Part shown: positions 39,411-48,370 of the stretch, piece by piece | Layout of the letters: each line of letters starts with the position of its first letter | Numbering within the stretch: the stretch's first letter is position 1 | From: Deltaproteobacteria bacterium | Lineage (GTDB): Bacteria; Myxococcota_A; Polyangia; Polyangiales; JADJMO01 | Assembly (NCBI GenBank): GCA_025363655.1 | Contig: JANYDK010000145.1 | Span: 62,001 to 126,000, forward strand | Direction of reading: 5' to 3' | Length of the DNA stretch: 64,000 bases | Position numbers and translations under genes: made by a program | The notes under the pieces: model-generated | Seen by the model: only the letters and a program-made list of their open reading frames with translations | Told to the model about the DNA's origin: nothing | Databases searched by the model: none

Positions 39411-41798
39411 ATGGGCATCGCAACCGCGTGGAATCGCGTCGCCGCCTCGCTGCGCGATGCCTCCGCGGACGACCCCGATCTCACCCGCATCCTCGAAAAA
39501 GAGCACTCCGATCGCTTTCGCGGGCGCGCGCGTTGGGTGCTGCTTGCGACGATGGTGGTGTTCGTCGTCAGCCTCTTCGTCATCGACACTCGGGTACTCT
39601 CGCGCCGCGACGCGCTCGTCATCCGCTTGCCTGAGCTCGTCAGCACGGGGCTCGTCTATTGGTGGATGCGGGAAGGGCGTGCGTTGCGGTCGCTCGAGTG
39701 GGCGATGGTCGGGCAGTGGACGGTCATCGCCGCGCTCAGCTCGTGGGGCTTCACCCGCACGCCGACCGAGATGCTGCCCTCGAAGGTCATCAGCTTGGTG
39801 GTGTCGGTGCTGCTCGTGCAGCTGATCGTCGGCTTGCGCACGTGGGCCAACCTCGCGACCGCGTTCGTCGCCTTCCTCGCGCTCCTTCCGGTCCCCTTTC
39901 TCGGCGCGCGACAGCTCTTCGTCGTCGCCATGACCGGCGCGGGATTCAGCTCGATTCTCATCGTCGTCTACTCGGTCGGACGGGCGCGGATGGAGCGCAG
40001 CGAGCTCTCGGCCCGGCGCGCGCTCGAGGTGGCGAACGAGCGTCTCCGCACCGAGGACGAGCTCCGTCGACGTCTCTTCACCAACCTGGCGCACGATTTC
40101 CGCACCCCGCTGGCGGTGATTCGCGGTGAGGCGGCGCTCCTGCGCGAGACGCTGGCGGACGAGCTGGTCGCCGATCCCTTGCGTCGGGTCGAGCGCAATG
40201 CGGCCGCGCTCGCCGATCTCACCGATCAACTGCTCGATCTCGCGCGTCTCGAAGCGGGACAGATGGCGGCGCGGGCGATGCCCTGCGATCTCGCGGCGGT
40301 CGCGCGAGACGTCGCTGCGCAGCTCGCGCCGGCACGCACGTCGCGGATCGAGGTCTCGGCGCCGAAGTCGACGTGCGCCATCGTCGATCCGAAACACGTC
40401 ACCCGCATCCTCGGCAACCTCGTCGCCAACGCGCTCCGTCAGAAGGGCGAAGACGGCGCACCGAGCCGGGTCGTGATTCGTATCTCGCGTGAATCACGCG
40501 AGGGACGCGACGGAGAGCTCGCGATCGTCGACGTCGTCGATGACGGGCAAGGCGTGCCAGTCTCTCGCCGAGAGGCTATTTTCAAGCGTTTTGTCAGCTT
40601 CGATCGCGACGGCAACACCGCGTCGGGGATCGGGCTCCCGCTCGCCCGCGAGCTCGCGCGGCTCAATGGTGGCGAGCTGACGCTGCTCGACACGCAAGCG
40701 CTCGAGCGGAGCGAGACGACGTTTCGTCTGACGCTGAGGGCCACCGACGAGGCGCCGGTCGGGCACGAAGGCCTCGACGTCGGATCGCTCGGCGAAGTCG
40801 TCACGGCAGCGGCGGTGCCGAGCGGCGGGCGACGTCGCGTGGTCGTCGTCGAGGACAACGCCGACATGCGCAGCGTGCTCGAGCGGGCGCTCGGTCGTGT
40901 GTTCTTGGTCGAGGCGCTCGAGAACGTCGAGGAGGCGCGCGCGCGTCTCACCGGGCCGCCGCCTGCGGCGCTGGTCAGCGACGTGCTTCTTCCGGATGGC
41001 AACGGCTACGACGTGCTGGCGATGGTGCGCGCACTCCGCGAGTGGGAAGGCGTGCCCGTGCTCCTGCTCTCGGCGCTCGGGAGCTCGGACGAGCGCGCGC
41101 GCGGTCTCGCCGCCGGCGCCGACGACTACGTGGCCAAACCCTTCGCACCGGCCGAGCTGGTGCGTCGCATCCTCTCGGCGGTCGAGCGCGCCGAAGGGTT
41201 CAAAAAGAAGCTCGATGGTCAACGCGAGACGCTCTTGATGGAGGTGCACGACGGGGTCAGCGCCAGCCTCGCACGCGCGTCGATGATCCTCTCCGAGGAC
41301 GGCGTCGACGCGACCAACCTCGGCTACGCGCGCCAGGCGATTCGTGACGGGCTCGACGAGGTGCGCGCCATCCCGCGCGTGCTCGCGCCTCGGCCGATTC
41401 GCTTCGACGAGCTGGCGGCGGAGATGAGGCGCGCGATGGGCGACGCCTGTGCTGCTCAAAAATTGGCGCTCGACATCGAAATCATCGACGTCGATGCCTC
41501 CAGCTCGCCGCTCTCGGCCGCGAGCGCGCACGTCATCCGTCGCGCCGCACGCGAGGCGACGACCAACGCCATCAAGCACGCCAAGGCCAGCCGTCTTCGT
41601 TGTCGGCTACGTGCCGAAGGAGGCTTCTTGCATCTCCGCGTCGAGGACGATGGGCGCGGTTTTCCAGCCGAAATCGTCCCCGGGCAAGGGCAGGGGATCA
41701 TGCGTCGTCGCGCGGCGCGCGTCGGAGGAGTCGTCGAGACGGGCAACCTCGCCGAGGGTGGCGCCTTCGTCGACGTGCGTGTGCCGCGGGCTCCTTGA
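39411..41798 (+). CDS. Hybrid sensor kinase with two transmitter modules (HisKA + REC + NarX/DesK-type)
   Basis: A 795-aa membrane kinase. Residues 40-190 hold about five membrane helices (WVLLATMVVFVVSLFVI, VLLVQLIVGL, FVAFLALLPVPFLG, LFVVAMTGAGFSSILIVVY). HisKA with His228 in NLAHDFRTPL; ATPase 1 with GNLVANALRQK, DDGQGV and SGIGLPLARELA. A receiver with VVEDNADM and Asp524 in VSDVLLPDG. Then a second transmitter: HisKA_3-like His613 in EVHDGVSASL and ATPase 2 with AAREATTNAIKHAKA, VEDDGRGFP and GQGIMRRRAA. The receiver may pass phosphate between modules, and the second could signal to the LuxR-type partner. GTG 39396 is an alternative start. Confidence 0.9.
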   Translation: MGIATAWNRVAASLRDASADDPDLTRILEKEHSDRFRGRARWVLLATMVVFVVSLFVIDTRVLSRRDALVIRLPELVSTGLVYWWMREGRALRSLEWAMVGQWTVIAALSSWGFTRTPTEMLPSKVISLVVSVLLVQLIVGLRTWANLATAFVAFLALLPVPFLGARQLFVVAMTGAGFSSILIVVYSVGRARMERSELSARRALEVANERLRTEDELRRRLFTNLAHDFRTPLAVIRGEAALLRETLADELVADPLRRVERNAAALADLTDQLLDLARLEAGQMAARAMPCDLAAVARDVAAQLAPARTSRIEVSAPKSTCAIVDPKHVTRILGNLVANALRQKGEDGAPSRVVIRISRESREGRDGELAIVDVVDDGQGVPVSRREAIFKRFVSFDRDGNTASGIGLPLARELARLNGGELTLLDTQALERSETTFRLTLRATDEAPVGHEGLDVGSLGEVVTAAAVPSGGRRRVVVVEDNADMRSVLERALGRVFLVEALENVEEARARLTGPPPAALVSDVLLPDGNGYDVLAMVRALREWEGVPVLLLSALGSSDERARGLAAGADDYVAKPFAPAELVRRILSAVERAEGFKKKLDGQRETLLMEVHDGVSASLARASMILSEDGVDATNLGYARQAIRDGLDEVRAIPRVLAPRPIRFDELAAEMRRAMGDACAAQKLALDIEIIDVDASSSPLSAASAHVIRRAAREATTNAIKHAKASRLRCRLRAEGGFLHLRVEDDGRGFPAEIVPGQGQGIMRRRAARVGGVVETGNLAEGGAFVDVRVPRAP

Positions 41799-41811
41799 AC
41801 CTCGGATCAGC

Positions 41812-42735
41812 TCATTCGAGCACGAGCTCGGTGGTGCTTCGCTCGGCCAAGGTCTCGACGACGCGCTCGCGTTCGAGCCCCGACCAGGCCATCACGCAGC
41901 GCACGAGATCGAAGTGCGTCATGGCGTCGAACCACTCTTCGATCGGGAGCGCGAGGACCACGCTCGGAGCCATCGCCCGCGCCGACCAACCTTTGGACGT
42001 GGCCGAGAGCCCGGCAAGGAAGCTCGAGCGCCCGAAGATGCCCTGCATGCCCGGGTTTTCCTGCGTGGTTTGCACGTGCCCGTGGGCGACGATGAAGACG
42101 TGATCGCGGGACGCGTCGGCGGCGAGGAGCTCTTCACCCTCCGCGAGGCGCACTTCTTCCGAGGCCTCGGCGAGGATCGAGAGGGTCTGCACGCCGGCCT
42201 TGCGGACGATGGCGCCATCGAAATAGACGAGCAGCCGATCGAAGAGCGAGAGACGACGTGACGGAACGGGCGTCGGCGCGGCGGGCTCGGGGTAGGGCGA
42301 AGGGGCGATGCGTTCGTAAAACTTGGCGCTCATGGCCATCTGGAGGCCGATCAGATCGCGCGCGGTCTCGTGGGTGTCTTCGAGCACTTCGAACCAGTCG
42401 TCGCTGCGCGCCGTGAGCAAGGCCGAGTCGGCGAGCGTGACGGCCGTGCGCCGACGGACGCGACCGGCGAGCGCGTCGACGCCGCCGACGATCCAGCGCC
42501 CTGAATAGACGTACGATGCGAGCCCCCCGCGCGACATCCGTACGCGTCCATTTGCCATGAAATGAAGGCGATCGGCTGGGTCGCCTTCGCGATAGAGGAC
42601 CTCGCCCGCGTGCACCGTGCGCTCTTCGAGGATGCTCGTCAGACGATCGAGGAGCCAAGGATTGGTCGCCGCCGGACCGCCGAGGAAACTACGGAGGAAG
42701 AGCTCGCGCGAGAGCCTGACGCCGGCGTCAGCCAC
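41812..42735 (-). CDS. Protein with two cyclic-nucleotide-binding-like domains
   Basis: A 307-aa cytoplasmic protein. Domain 1 (about residues 25-135) has VLYREGDPADRLHFMANGRVRMS, the CNBD jelly-roll pattern, and WIVGGVDALAG where the phosphate-binding cassette lies, but the key Arg of PBC is not in its usual FGE-x-A-L context. Domain 2 (about 185-295) has VRLAEGEELLAADASRDHVFIVAHGHV and is likewise degenerate. It may bind a cyclic nucleotide weakly or only stabilise a partner. The GTG at 42735 overlaps the stop of the upstream transporter-HEAT gene by 8 nt, so they are coupled. Confidence 0.85.
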   Translation of the reverse strand: MADAGVRLSRELFLRSFLGGPAATNPWLLDRLTSILEERTVHAGEVLYREGDPADRLHFMANGRVRMSRGGLASYVYSGRWIVGGVDALAGRVRRRTAVTLADSALLTARSDDWFEVLEDTHETARDLIGLQMAMSAKFYERIAPSPYPEPAAPTPVPSRRLSLFDRLLVYFDGAIVRKAGVQTLSILAEASEEVRLAEGEELLAADASRDHVFIVAHGHVQTTQENPGMQGIFGRSSFLAGLSATSKGWSARAMAPSVVLALPIEEWFDAMTHFDLVRCVMAWSGLERERVVETLAERSTTELVLE

Positions 42736-45496
42736 GAGGGACCTCGACCAGTGATTTCGGTGCCAGGGCCGCTTCCACGGACGGCGAGGCGAAGAAGCGA
42801 CGTCCGCTCTCGGCCAACGCCGGCCTTCCGGAACGAGCGCGCCCGGCGGCCTCGATGAGCGCGCGATCGTGGTGACGCAAGGCGTACTCGGTGGCGAGCG
42901 TCGCGATCATCAAATCGGCATCACCGATGAGCTCGGCAATCGCCTCTGCGTGGTTGGCTGGCGGCGCCTTCGGGAGGGCGAAGGCCGCGCGAGAGACCCG
43001 CTCGTGCGCGGGGAGGTCGTCGAGGACGATGCGCAGCGCGAGGCGCAAATCACGCTGATCGGGGCGCGAGAGGAGCGCGTCGAGGAACTCAGCGGCGTTT
43101 CCGCGCTGTCGCTTGTCGTCCCCGAGGGCGGCCTCGTGGACGCGATGGAGGTCCTCTTGGCGGTGGGCGAGCTTGAGGAGACGAAAGACACGCTCGAGGC
43201 TCTGCTGCAGCTTGTCGTCGAGGAGCCCGCGGAGGAGACGGCTGGTCGGCTCACCTTCGATGTCGTCGACGTGCGCGTGGAGCGAGAGCAGTCGCAGGTG
43301 CTCGACGAGGTTGCGAAACGCGAGGTGCTCGATGGTGCGACGATCGAGGCGGAGCTTCTGTCGATCGGCGATGACTCGTCCGAGCGCCCGGAGCGATTTG
43401 TATCGCACGAGCCCGTCACGATCGTCCGCGAGTCGCGCGAGGAGGAGATCGGCCGCGCGCTGCGTTCCGAAGGCGGCGAGCGTGCGCGGGAGGTGCGAGC
43501 GCAGCCTTCGCGGCAAGCGTTCGTCGAGGAGCGCGCTGGCGACGGCCTCGTAGGCAGGCTCGCCCAACTGCGCGAGGGCAGCGCGCACGGCGAGCCTTCC
43601 ATCGCCGCGTTCGAGCCGCGCGACGAGCCAATCGATCAACTGCGTGTCGCCGCTCTTTCCGATGGCATCGGCGAGGAGCGTGATCAGCTCGGCAGAGCCT
43701 TGCACCCTCGCGTCCTCGCTCAAGCGCCGAAGCAACGCATGCGCAGAGGCAGGGCCACCGAGGTCGGCGACGGCCGCCAAAATACCTGCGCGAACGGCGT
43801 TCTCGTCGTCGCCCTTCGCCGAAGGGGGGCACCCGGCGAGGACTCGATGGACGCGGACGTCGACGAGGAGATCTTCTTGCCCGTCTCGCGCGGCGAGGCA
43901 CACGGCAGCATACGCACGCATGCGCGGGCTCCCATCCTCGGCGACCTTTTCGACGACCTCGCCAGCGCCGTGGGTCGCGAGCGCACGCATCGCCGCGTGC
44001 CGCACGCCTTCACTCTCGTGGTCGAGGAGACGCTGACCGAGCGGTGTCCAGTCGTTGCGGTCGCTGCCCGCGAAAATTTCCAAGGCGCGACGAAGCACCA
44101 GCTCTTCGGTGCGATAGAGCACCAGGGCGGGGATGAGACGGGCGCGACCGCGTCGTTCGAGGACGTCCATCGCCGCCACCACCTGGCTTGAATCCAAATT
44201 CGAAAGACGCTCGATGAGGACCTCGGCGCTGCTCAAGTCGAGCCCCTCGCCGCCGTCGGGGGTGATGGCGCCGGTGGCGAGCGCGCGTCGGAAGAGCGCG
44301 AGGTAAGGGCGACGCACCGTGACCGCGACGACGAACCAGGAGACCGTCAGCACCGCGAGCAAGACGGTGACGAGCCGGCCGCTGCCGAGGCCGACCGCGC
44401 CGAGCCCGAGGAGCGCGAGGGCGGTGAGGGCTTGCGCACCACGGGCGAAGGCCCCGTCGAGGAGAGGCTTGGCCCTCTCGCGCGCGGACGTAGGTACCGG
44501 CAAGTAGAGGAGCTCGCTGCTCACCCGATGGACCGAGTATCGCAGCCCGCCATCGGCCAATTTGGCGGCAAAAACCGCGATCAACGCGCCGCCCGAGAAG
44601 AGCGTCCCGAGGCTCGCGAGGAGCAAGAGGGCGGGCGTGAAGCCGACCGCGGCGGCGACGCCGAGCCGACGAATGATCGCCCCGCCGAGGAAGAGCTGGA
44701 CGACGATCGAGAGCGCGTTGAGGCCGGTGTAGAAGCGCGCGAAGAAGGCGCCGAGCTCGGCGGGTGGAATCGAGAGCGCGACGCGGAGCTTGAAGAGGTA
44801 GTCGAGCACCAGGAGCGACGACGTCGAGAGGATGACGAGGAGCCCGATGCGGAGGAGAAAGGGCTCTTCGCGAAAGACCGAGACGCGCGCCGGCTGCTTG
44901 TCTTCAGGCGGTTTCTCTCCGGCGGGGGCGAGCAGCGTGAGCGTCGCGGTGAGCCCGAGGATGGCCGAGGCGACGAGGAGGAGCGTGGCCACCGGCAAGA
45001 CACCCACGAGCAGCGCCGCTGCGCCCGAGCCGACCACGCCGCCGAGCACGCCCGCGGTGGCGACGACGCCGAAGAGTCGTCGCGCTTGGGCCATCGTGAA
45101 CATCCCATCGACCACCGCCCAGAACTGCGGCACGAGGATGGCGCCGAGGAGCCCGCTGACGACGTAGAGGGCGATGACTGCGCTCGCATGTCCACGCATG
45201 AAAAAAAGCCCTCCCGTCAGCGCCGCGGCGACGAAGAGGGAGACCGTGAGCGCGCGGTGGGCGCCGAGACGACGGCTGAGCGCGCCGCTCGCGGGACCGA
45301 TGAGCAAGGCGAGCGCGGCGACGATGACGTAGACGCCCGTCAGCTCCTTGACCGGGAGCTTGGCGAGGAAGAGCGCGTCGCGCGCGGTCTCGAGCATCGA
45401 GTGCGCGGTGATGACGAGCAGGAGCACGGCGAACGCGCCGGCCGCCATCGGGCCTTCGCCAGCTCGGATGTCGATCGATCGCCAGAGTGCCCGCAT
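42728..45496 (-). CDS. ATP/ADP-carrier (NTT)-family transporter fused to HEAT repeats
   Basis: A 922-aa protein. Residues 1-425 contain about 12 membrane helices in MFS/NTT style (FAVLLLVITAHSMLETARDALFLAKLP at the start; GALILVPQFWAVVDGMFTMAQARRLFG; LADGGLRYSVHRVSSELLYLPVP). The latter two phrases match the signature parts of ATP/ADP translocases. From about residue 435 the protein is a soluble HEAT-repeat solenoid (VVAAMDVLERRGRARLIPALVLY, VRHAAMRALATHGAGEVVEKVAEDG). In related proteins NTT, HEAT and a CNBD form one chain; here the CNBD is the next, overlapping gene. Substrate unproven. ATG 45496 lacks a clear ribosome site. Confidence 0.88.
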   Translation of the reverse strand: MRALWRSIDIRAGEGPMAAGAFAVLLLVITAHSMLETARDALFLAKLPVKELTGVYVIVAALALLIGPASGALSRRLGAHRALTVSLFVAAALTGGLFFMRGHASAVIALYVVSGLLGAILVPQFWAVVDGMFTMAQARRLFGVVATAGVLGGVVGSGAAALLVGVLPVATLLLVASAILGLTATLTLLAPAGEKPPEDKQPARVSVFREEPFLLRIGLLVILSTSSLLVLDYLFKLRVALSIPPAELGAFFARFYTGLNALSIVVQLFLGGAIIRRLGVAAAVGFTPALLLLASLGTLFSGGALIAVFAAKLADGGLRYSVHRVSSELLYLPVPTSARERAKPLLDGAFARGAQALTALALLGLGAVGLGSGRLVTVLLAVLTVSWFVVAVTVRRPYLALFRRALATGAITPDGGEGLDLSSAEVLIERLSNLDSSQVVAAMDVLERRGRARLIPALVLYRTEELVLRRALEIFAGSDRNDWTPLGQRLLDHESEGVRHAAMRALATHGAGEVVEKVAEDGSPRMRAYAAVCLAARDGQEDLLVDVRVHRVLAGCPPSAKGDDENAVRAGILAAVADLGGPASAHALLRRLSEDARVQGSAELITLLADAIGKSGDTQLIDWLVARLERGDGRLAVRAALAQLGEPAYEAVASALLDERLPRRLRSHLPRTLAAFGTQRAADLLLARLADDRDGLVRYKSLRALGRVIADRQKLRLDRRTIEHLAFRNLVEHLRLLSLHAHVDDIEGEPTSRLLRGLLDDKLQQSLERVFRLLKLAHRQEDLHRVHEAALGDDKRQRGNAAEFLDALLSRPDQRDLRLALRIVLDDLPAHERVSRAAFALPKAPPANHAEAIAELIGDADLMIATLATEYALRHHDRALIEAAGRARSGRPALAESGRRFFASPSVEAALAPKSLVEVPRG

Positions 45497-45654
45497 GGAA
45501 GTGGCTCGGAAGTCAGAGCGATCGGGGTGCCGCCTGGCGATGCTCCCGTTGGATGCCGCGCGCTGCAACAGCGATGCCCCCTCGCGCATCGAAGGCATGA
45601 TTTGGCAATTTCCCACGAGCAACCGACGCAGTTTTCGGCGATGGTGCGCTCCGG

Positions 45655-47022
45655 ATGAGCAAGCCGCGGCCGCGTTTCGTCGAGCATCCCCTGGAGTGGG
45701 GGCTCTCGCTCTTCGCCGAGGTTCGCGCCGGCGAGGCGACGACCGCGCTCCTCCTCACGCTCAACGTCTTCCTCCTCCTCACCGCCTACTACCTGCTCAA
45801 GGTCGCGCGCGAGCCACTCATTCTCGTGGGCGGCGGCGCCGAGGTGAAGAGCTACGCCTCGGTCGGCCAATCGATTCTCCTCGTGTTCGTCACCAGCGCC
45901 TACGGCTGGCTCGCGTCGCACGTCGGTCGCATGGCCCTCATCGGCTCGGTGACGGCGTTCTTCGTCGTCAACCTCGTCGCCTTCTGGGCGCTCGGCGAGC
46001 GCGGCGTCCAGCTCGGCGTTCCCTTCTTCCTCTGGGTCGGCATCTTCAACGTGATGTCGATCGCCCAGTTCTGGAGCTTCGCCGCCGACGTCTACACCGA
46101 GGAGCAGGGCAAGCGCCTCTTCGCGGTCATCGGCATCGGCAGCTCGGTCGGCGCGGTGGCCGGCGCTTGGATCGCCGATCTCCTGGTGAAACAAGGTCCG
46201 TTTCGTCTGATGCTCCTCGCCGCCGGGATCCTCCTCGTGTGCCTCGCCCTCACGTACGTGACGCATCGCCGTGAGTCCGAGCGTGCGGAGAAGCAGAGCT
46301 CCGGGAAGGAGGGGAAAAGAGAGAAGCCGGCGGAGGCGACGATCGGCGGGGAGAACGGCTTCGTGCTCCTCCTTCGTGATCGCTATCTGCTCCTCTTCGC
46401 TGCCGTCATCTTCGTCCTCAATCTCGTCACCAAGACGGGCGACTACGTCCTCGATCGCAAGCTGCTCGACGCCGCGCGCGCCGCGGGAGGCACGCCCGCC
46501 GACGTGACCGCCTACGTCGGACAGTTCAAGGCGCGCTTCTTCGAGTACTCGAACGGCATCGGCGTGCTCCTTCAGTTCTTCGCCGTCTCGCGCATCATCA
46601 AGTACCTCGGGCTGCGCGCAGCGCTCGTGATCATGCCCTTCGCTTCGATCGGCGGGTACGGGCTCGCGTTCGCGCTGCCGATGCTCGGAGTTCTCTTCGG
46701 CGCCCGCGTCGTCGAGAGCGGGCTCGACTACTCGCTCTGGAACACGACGCGGCAAGCGCTCTGGCTGGTGACCTCGCGCGACGCCAAGTACAAAGTGAAA
46801 CAGATCATCGACACCTTCGTCGTCCGCGCGGGAGACGCGCTCTCGGCCGGCCTCGTCTGGATCGGGGCGCACACGGCGATGAAGTTGCAGAGCTTCGTCG
46901 CGGTGAATCTGGTGCTCTCGGCGCTGTGGCTCTTCGTTGCCTATGCGTTGGCGCGCGCCTACGCGAAGAAGATCGAGGCCGCGCCGGCGGGGCCGCCTAT
47001 GAGTGAGCCGCAACATGCGTAG
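45655..47022 (+). CDS. ATP/ADP-carrier (NTT)-family transporter
   Basis: A 455-aa inner-membrane protein with 10-12 helices. Family-typical parts are YYLLKVAREPLILVGGGAEVKSYASVGQ, FFLWVGIFNVMSIAQFWSFAADVYTEEQGKRLF and SLWNTTRQALWLVTSRDAKYKVKQIIDTF. A hydrophilic loop of about 30 residues (Lys/Glu/Ser-rich) splits the two halves. NTT proteins exchange ATP for ADP or import nucleotides in intracellular parasites; free-living relatives are of unknown substrate. It is divergent from the NTT-HEAT gene across 158 bp and its stop overlaps the next barrel gene. Confidence 0.88.
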   Translation: MSKPRPRFVEHPLEWGLSLFAEVRAGEATTALLLTLNVFLLLTAYYLLKVAREPLILVGGGAEVKSYASVGQSILLVFVTSAYGWLASHVGRMALIGSVTAFFVVNLVAFWALGERGVQLGVPFFLWVGIFNVMSIAQFWSFAADVYTEEQGKRLFAVIGIGSSVGAVAGAWIADLLVKQGPFRLMLLAAGILLVCLALTYVTHRRESERAEKQSSGKEGKREKPAEATIGGENGFVLLLRDRYLLLFAAVIFVLNLVTKTGDYVLDRKLLDAARAAGGTPADVTAYVGQFKARFFEYSNGIGVLLQFFAVSRIIKYLGLRAALVIMPFASIGGYGLAFALPMLGVLFGARVVESGLDYSLWNTTRQALWLVTSRDAKYKVKQIIDTFVVRAGDALSAGLVWIGAHTAMKLQSFVAVNLVLSALWLFVAYALARAYAKKIEAAPAGPPMSEPQHA

Positions 47023-48370
47023 CGGCCGGAAGAACCTGGTGCGTGGCGGTCTCGCGGGAGTCCTCGCGCTCGTCGCGTCGACGGCCGCCTCCACCACGTC
47101 ACGCTCGGCCCACGCCGACGATCCGAAGCGGCCGGTGCCCGACTACGACGGCAGGCCGCCGGCCCCCGCGACGCCTGGCGAGGTCGCCCTCTGGGTGCCG
47201 CGCGTGCTGTTTTTTCCGCCCTATTTGGTGAGCGAGTACTTCATTCGTCGTCCCCTCGGCGCGCTCATCACCGCTGCCGAGCGCGGCAACTGGGCGACGA
47301 CGTTGGTGAACGTCTTCACCTTCGGCCCCGAGCACAAGGCGGGCGTGGTGCCGACGGCGTTCCTCGACTTCGGCATGCTGCCGAGCGTCGGTCTCTACTT
47401 CTTCTGGGACGACGCCTTCGCCAACGCGAACGACGTCCGCGCGCACGTCTCCTATTTCGGTTCGAGCTGGCTCGCGCTCGCCCTCACCGATCGCGTGCAC
47501 CTCGGCGGGGCCTCCACCTTCTCCCTCGACGGCGCGTTTCTCCGGCGTCCTGACAACCTCTACTACGGCGAAGGAGCCAACGCGCCGAAGAGCGCGCTCT
47601 CTCGCTATCTCGCGGACAAGCTCGACGTCGCCGCCAGCTTCGTCGTCAAGCCGTCGCCGTATTTCTCGTTCGACGCCCACGTCGGCCTCCGCGTGATGTC
47701 GTTCTCCGATCGCGAGTTCCACGGACAACCGTCGATCGACGAGCAGGTCGCCGCGGGCGTCTTCGCGCCGCCGACGGGCTACGATACGGGGTATGCGAGC
47801 GCCTATCAGCGCGCCGGCGTCGTCCTCGATTCGCGCCGAAAAGAAGGCTCGGGCGCGCGACTCACCGCGTACGGCGAGCACGCGAGCGACGTCCGCGCGG
47901 CCGCCGGAAGCTCCTGGTTCAAATACGGCGGCGCCATCGGCGGCTATCTCGACGTCTACGGCCAGCGGGTCTTCGGTCTCTCGGTCGACGTCGACTTCGC
48001 CAGCCCGACGCGCGGCAGCAACATTCCCTTCACCGAAGAGGTGACCTGGGGCGGCACCGAGCCGATGAGCGGCTTTCGCTCGGGGCGCTTCCACGGCCGT
48101 AGCGCCGCCGCCGCGAAGCTCTCTTATTCATGGCCAATTTGGGTGTGGCTCTCGGGGACGATGCACGCAGCGGTGGGCAACGTCTTCGATGCCGGGCTCC
48201 GCGACTTCGAGCCCAAGCTCCTTCGTCTCTCGTCCGGCATCGGCGTCCACTCCAACGGGAGCCCCGATCATCGCTTCGAAATTCTCTTCGGCATCGGCAC
48301 CGAGACGTTCGAGAACGGCGCCAAGGTGGAGTCGTTCCGCTTCGTGGTCGGAGGAACCAATGGCTTCTGA
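47015..48370 (+). CDS. Outer-membrane beta-barrel protein (BamA/TamA-like fold suspected)
   Basis: A 451-aa protein with a Sec signal (cleavage near AHA at about residue 38). The mature part begins PRVLFFPPYLVSEYFIRRPLG, which recurs in BamA/TamA-like proteins of myxobacteria, then consists of many beta strands with Tyr/Phe ends (FGSSWLALALTDRVHLGG, GYLDVYGQRVFGLSVDVDF, LSYSWPIWVWLSGTM). It ends in Phe (GGTNGF), as barrels do. No POTRA domain is visible. It overlaps the transporter gene by 8 nt and the kinase-like lipoprotein gene downstream. GTG 47003 is an alternative start. Confidence 0.8.
   Translation: MRSGRKNLVRGGLAGVLALVASTAASTTSRSAHADDPKRPVPDYDGRPPAPATPGEVALWVPRVLFFPPYLVSEYFIRRPLGALITAAERGNWATTLVNVFTFGPEHKAGVVPTAFLDFGMLPSVGLYFFWDDAFANANDVRAHVSYFGSSWLALALTDRVHLGGASTFSLDGAFLRRPDNLYYGEGANAPKSALSRYLADKLDVAASFVVKPSPYFSFDAHVGLRVMSFSDREFHGQPSIDEQVAAGVFAPPTGYDTGYASAYQRAGVVLDSRRKEGSGARLTAYGEHASDVRAAAGSSWFKYGGAIGGYLDVYGQRVFGLSVDVDFASPTRGSNIPFTEEVTWGGTEPMSGFRSGRFHGRSAAAAKLSYSWPIWVWLSGTMHAAVGNVFDAGLRDFEPKLLRLSSGIGVHSNGSPDHRFEILFGIGTETFENGAKVESFRFVVGGTNGF

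Noticed and set aside
42728-45622. Upstream start at 45622 for the transporter-HEAT protein
   Set aside because: The added 42 residues are not membrane-like or conserved in pattern and run into the promoter region of the divergent transporter.
45340-47097. Minus-strand open frame of 585 codons opposite the transporter gene
   Set aside because: Arg/Glu/Asp-rich translation with no motif, antisense to a clear NTT-family gene.
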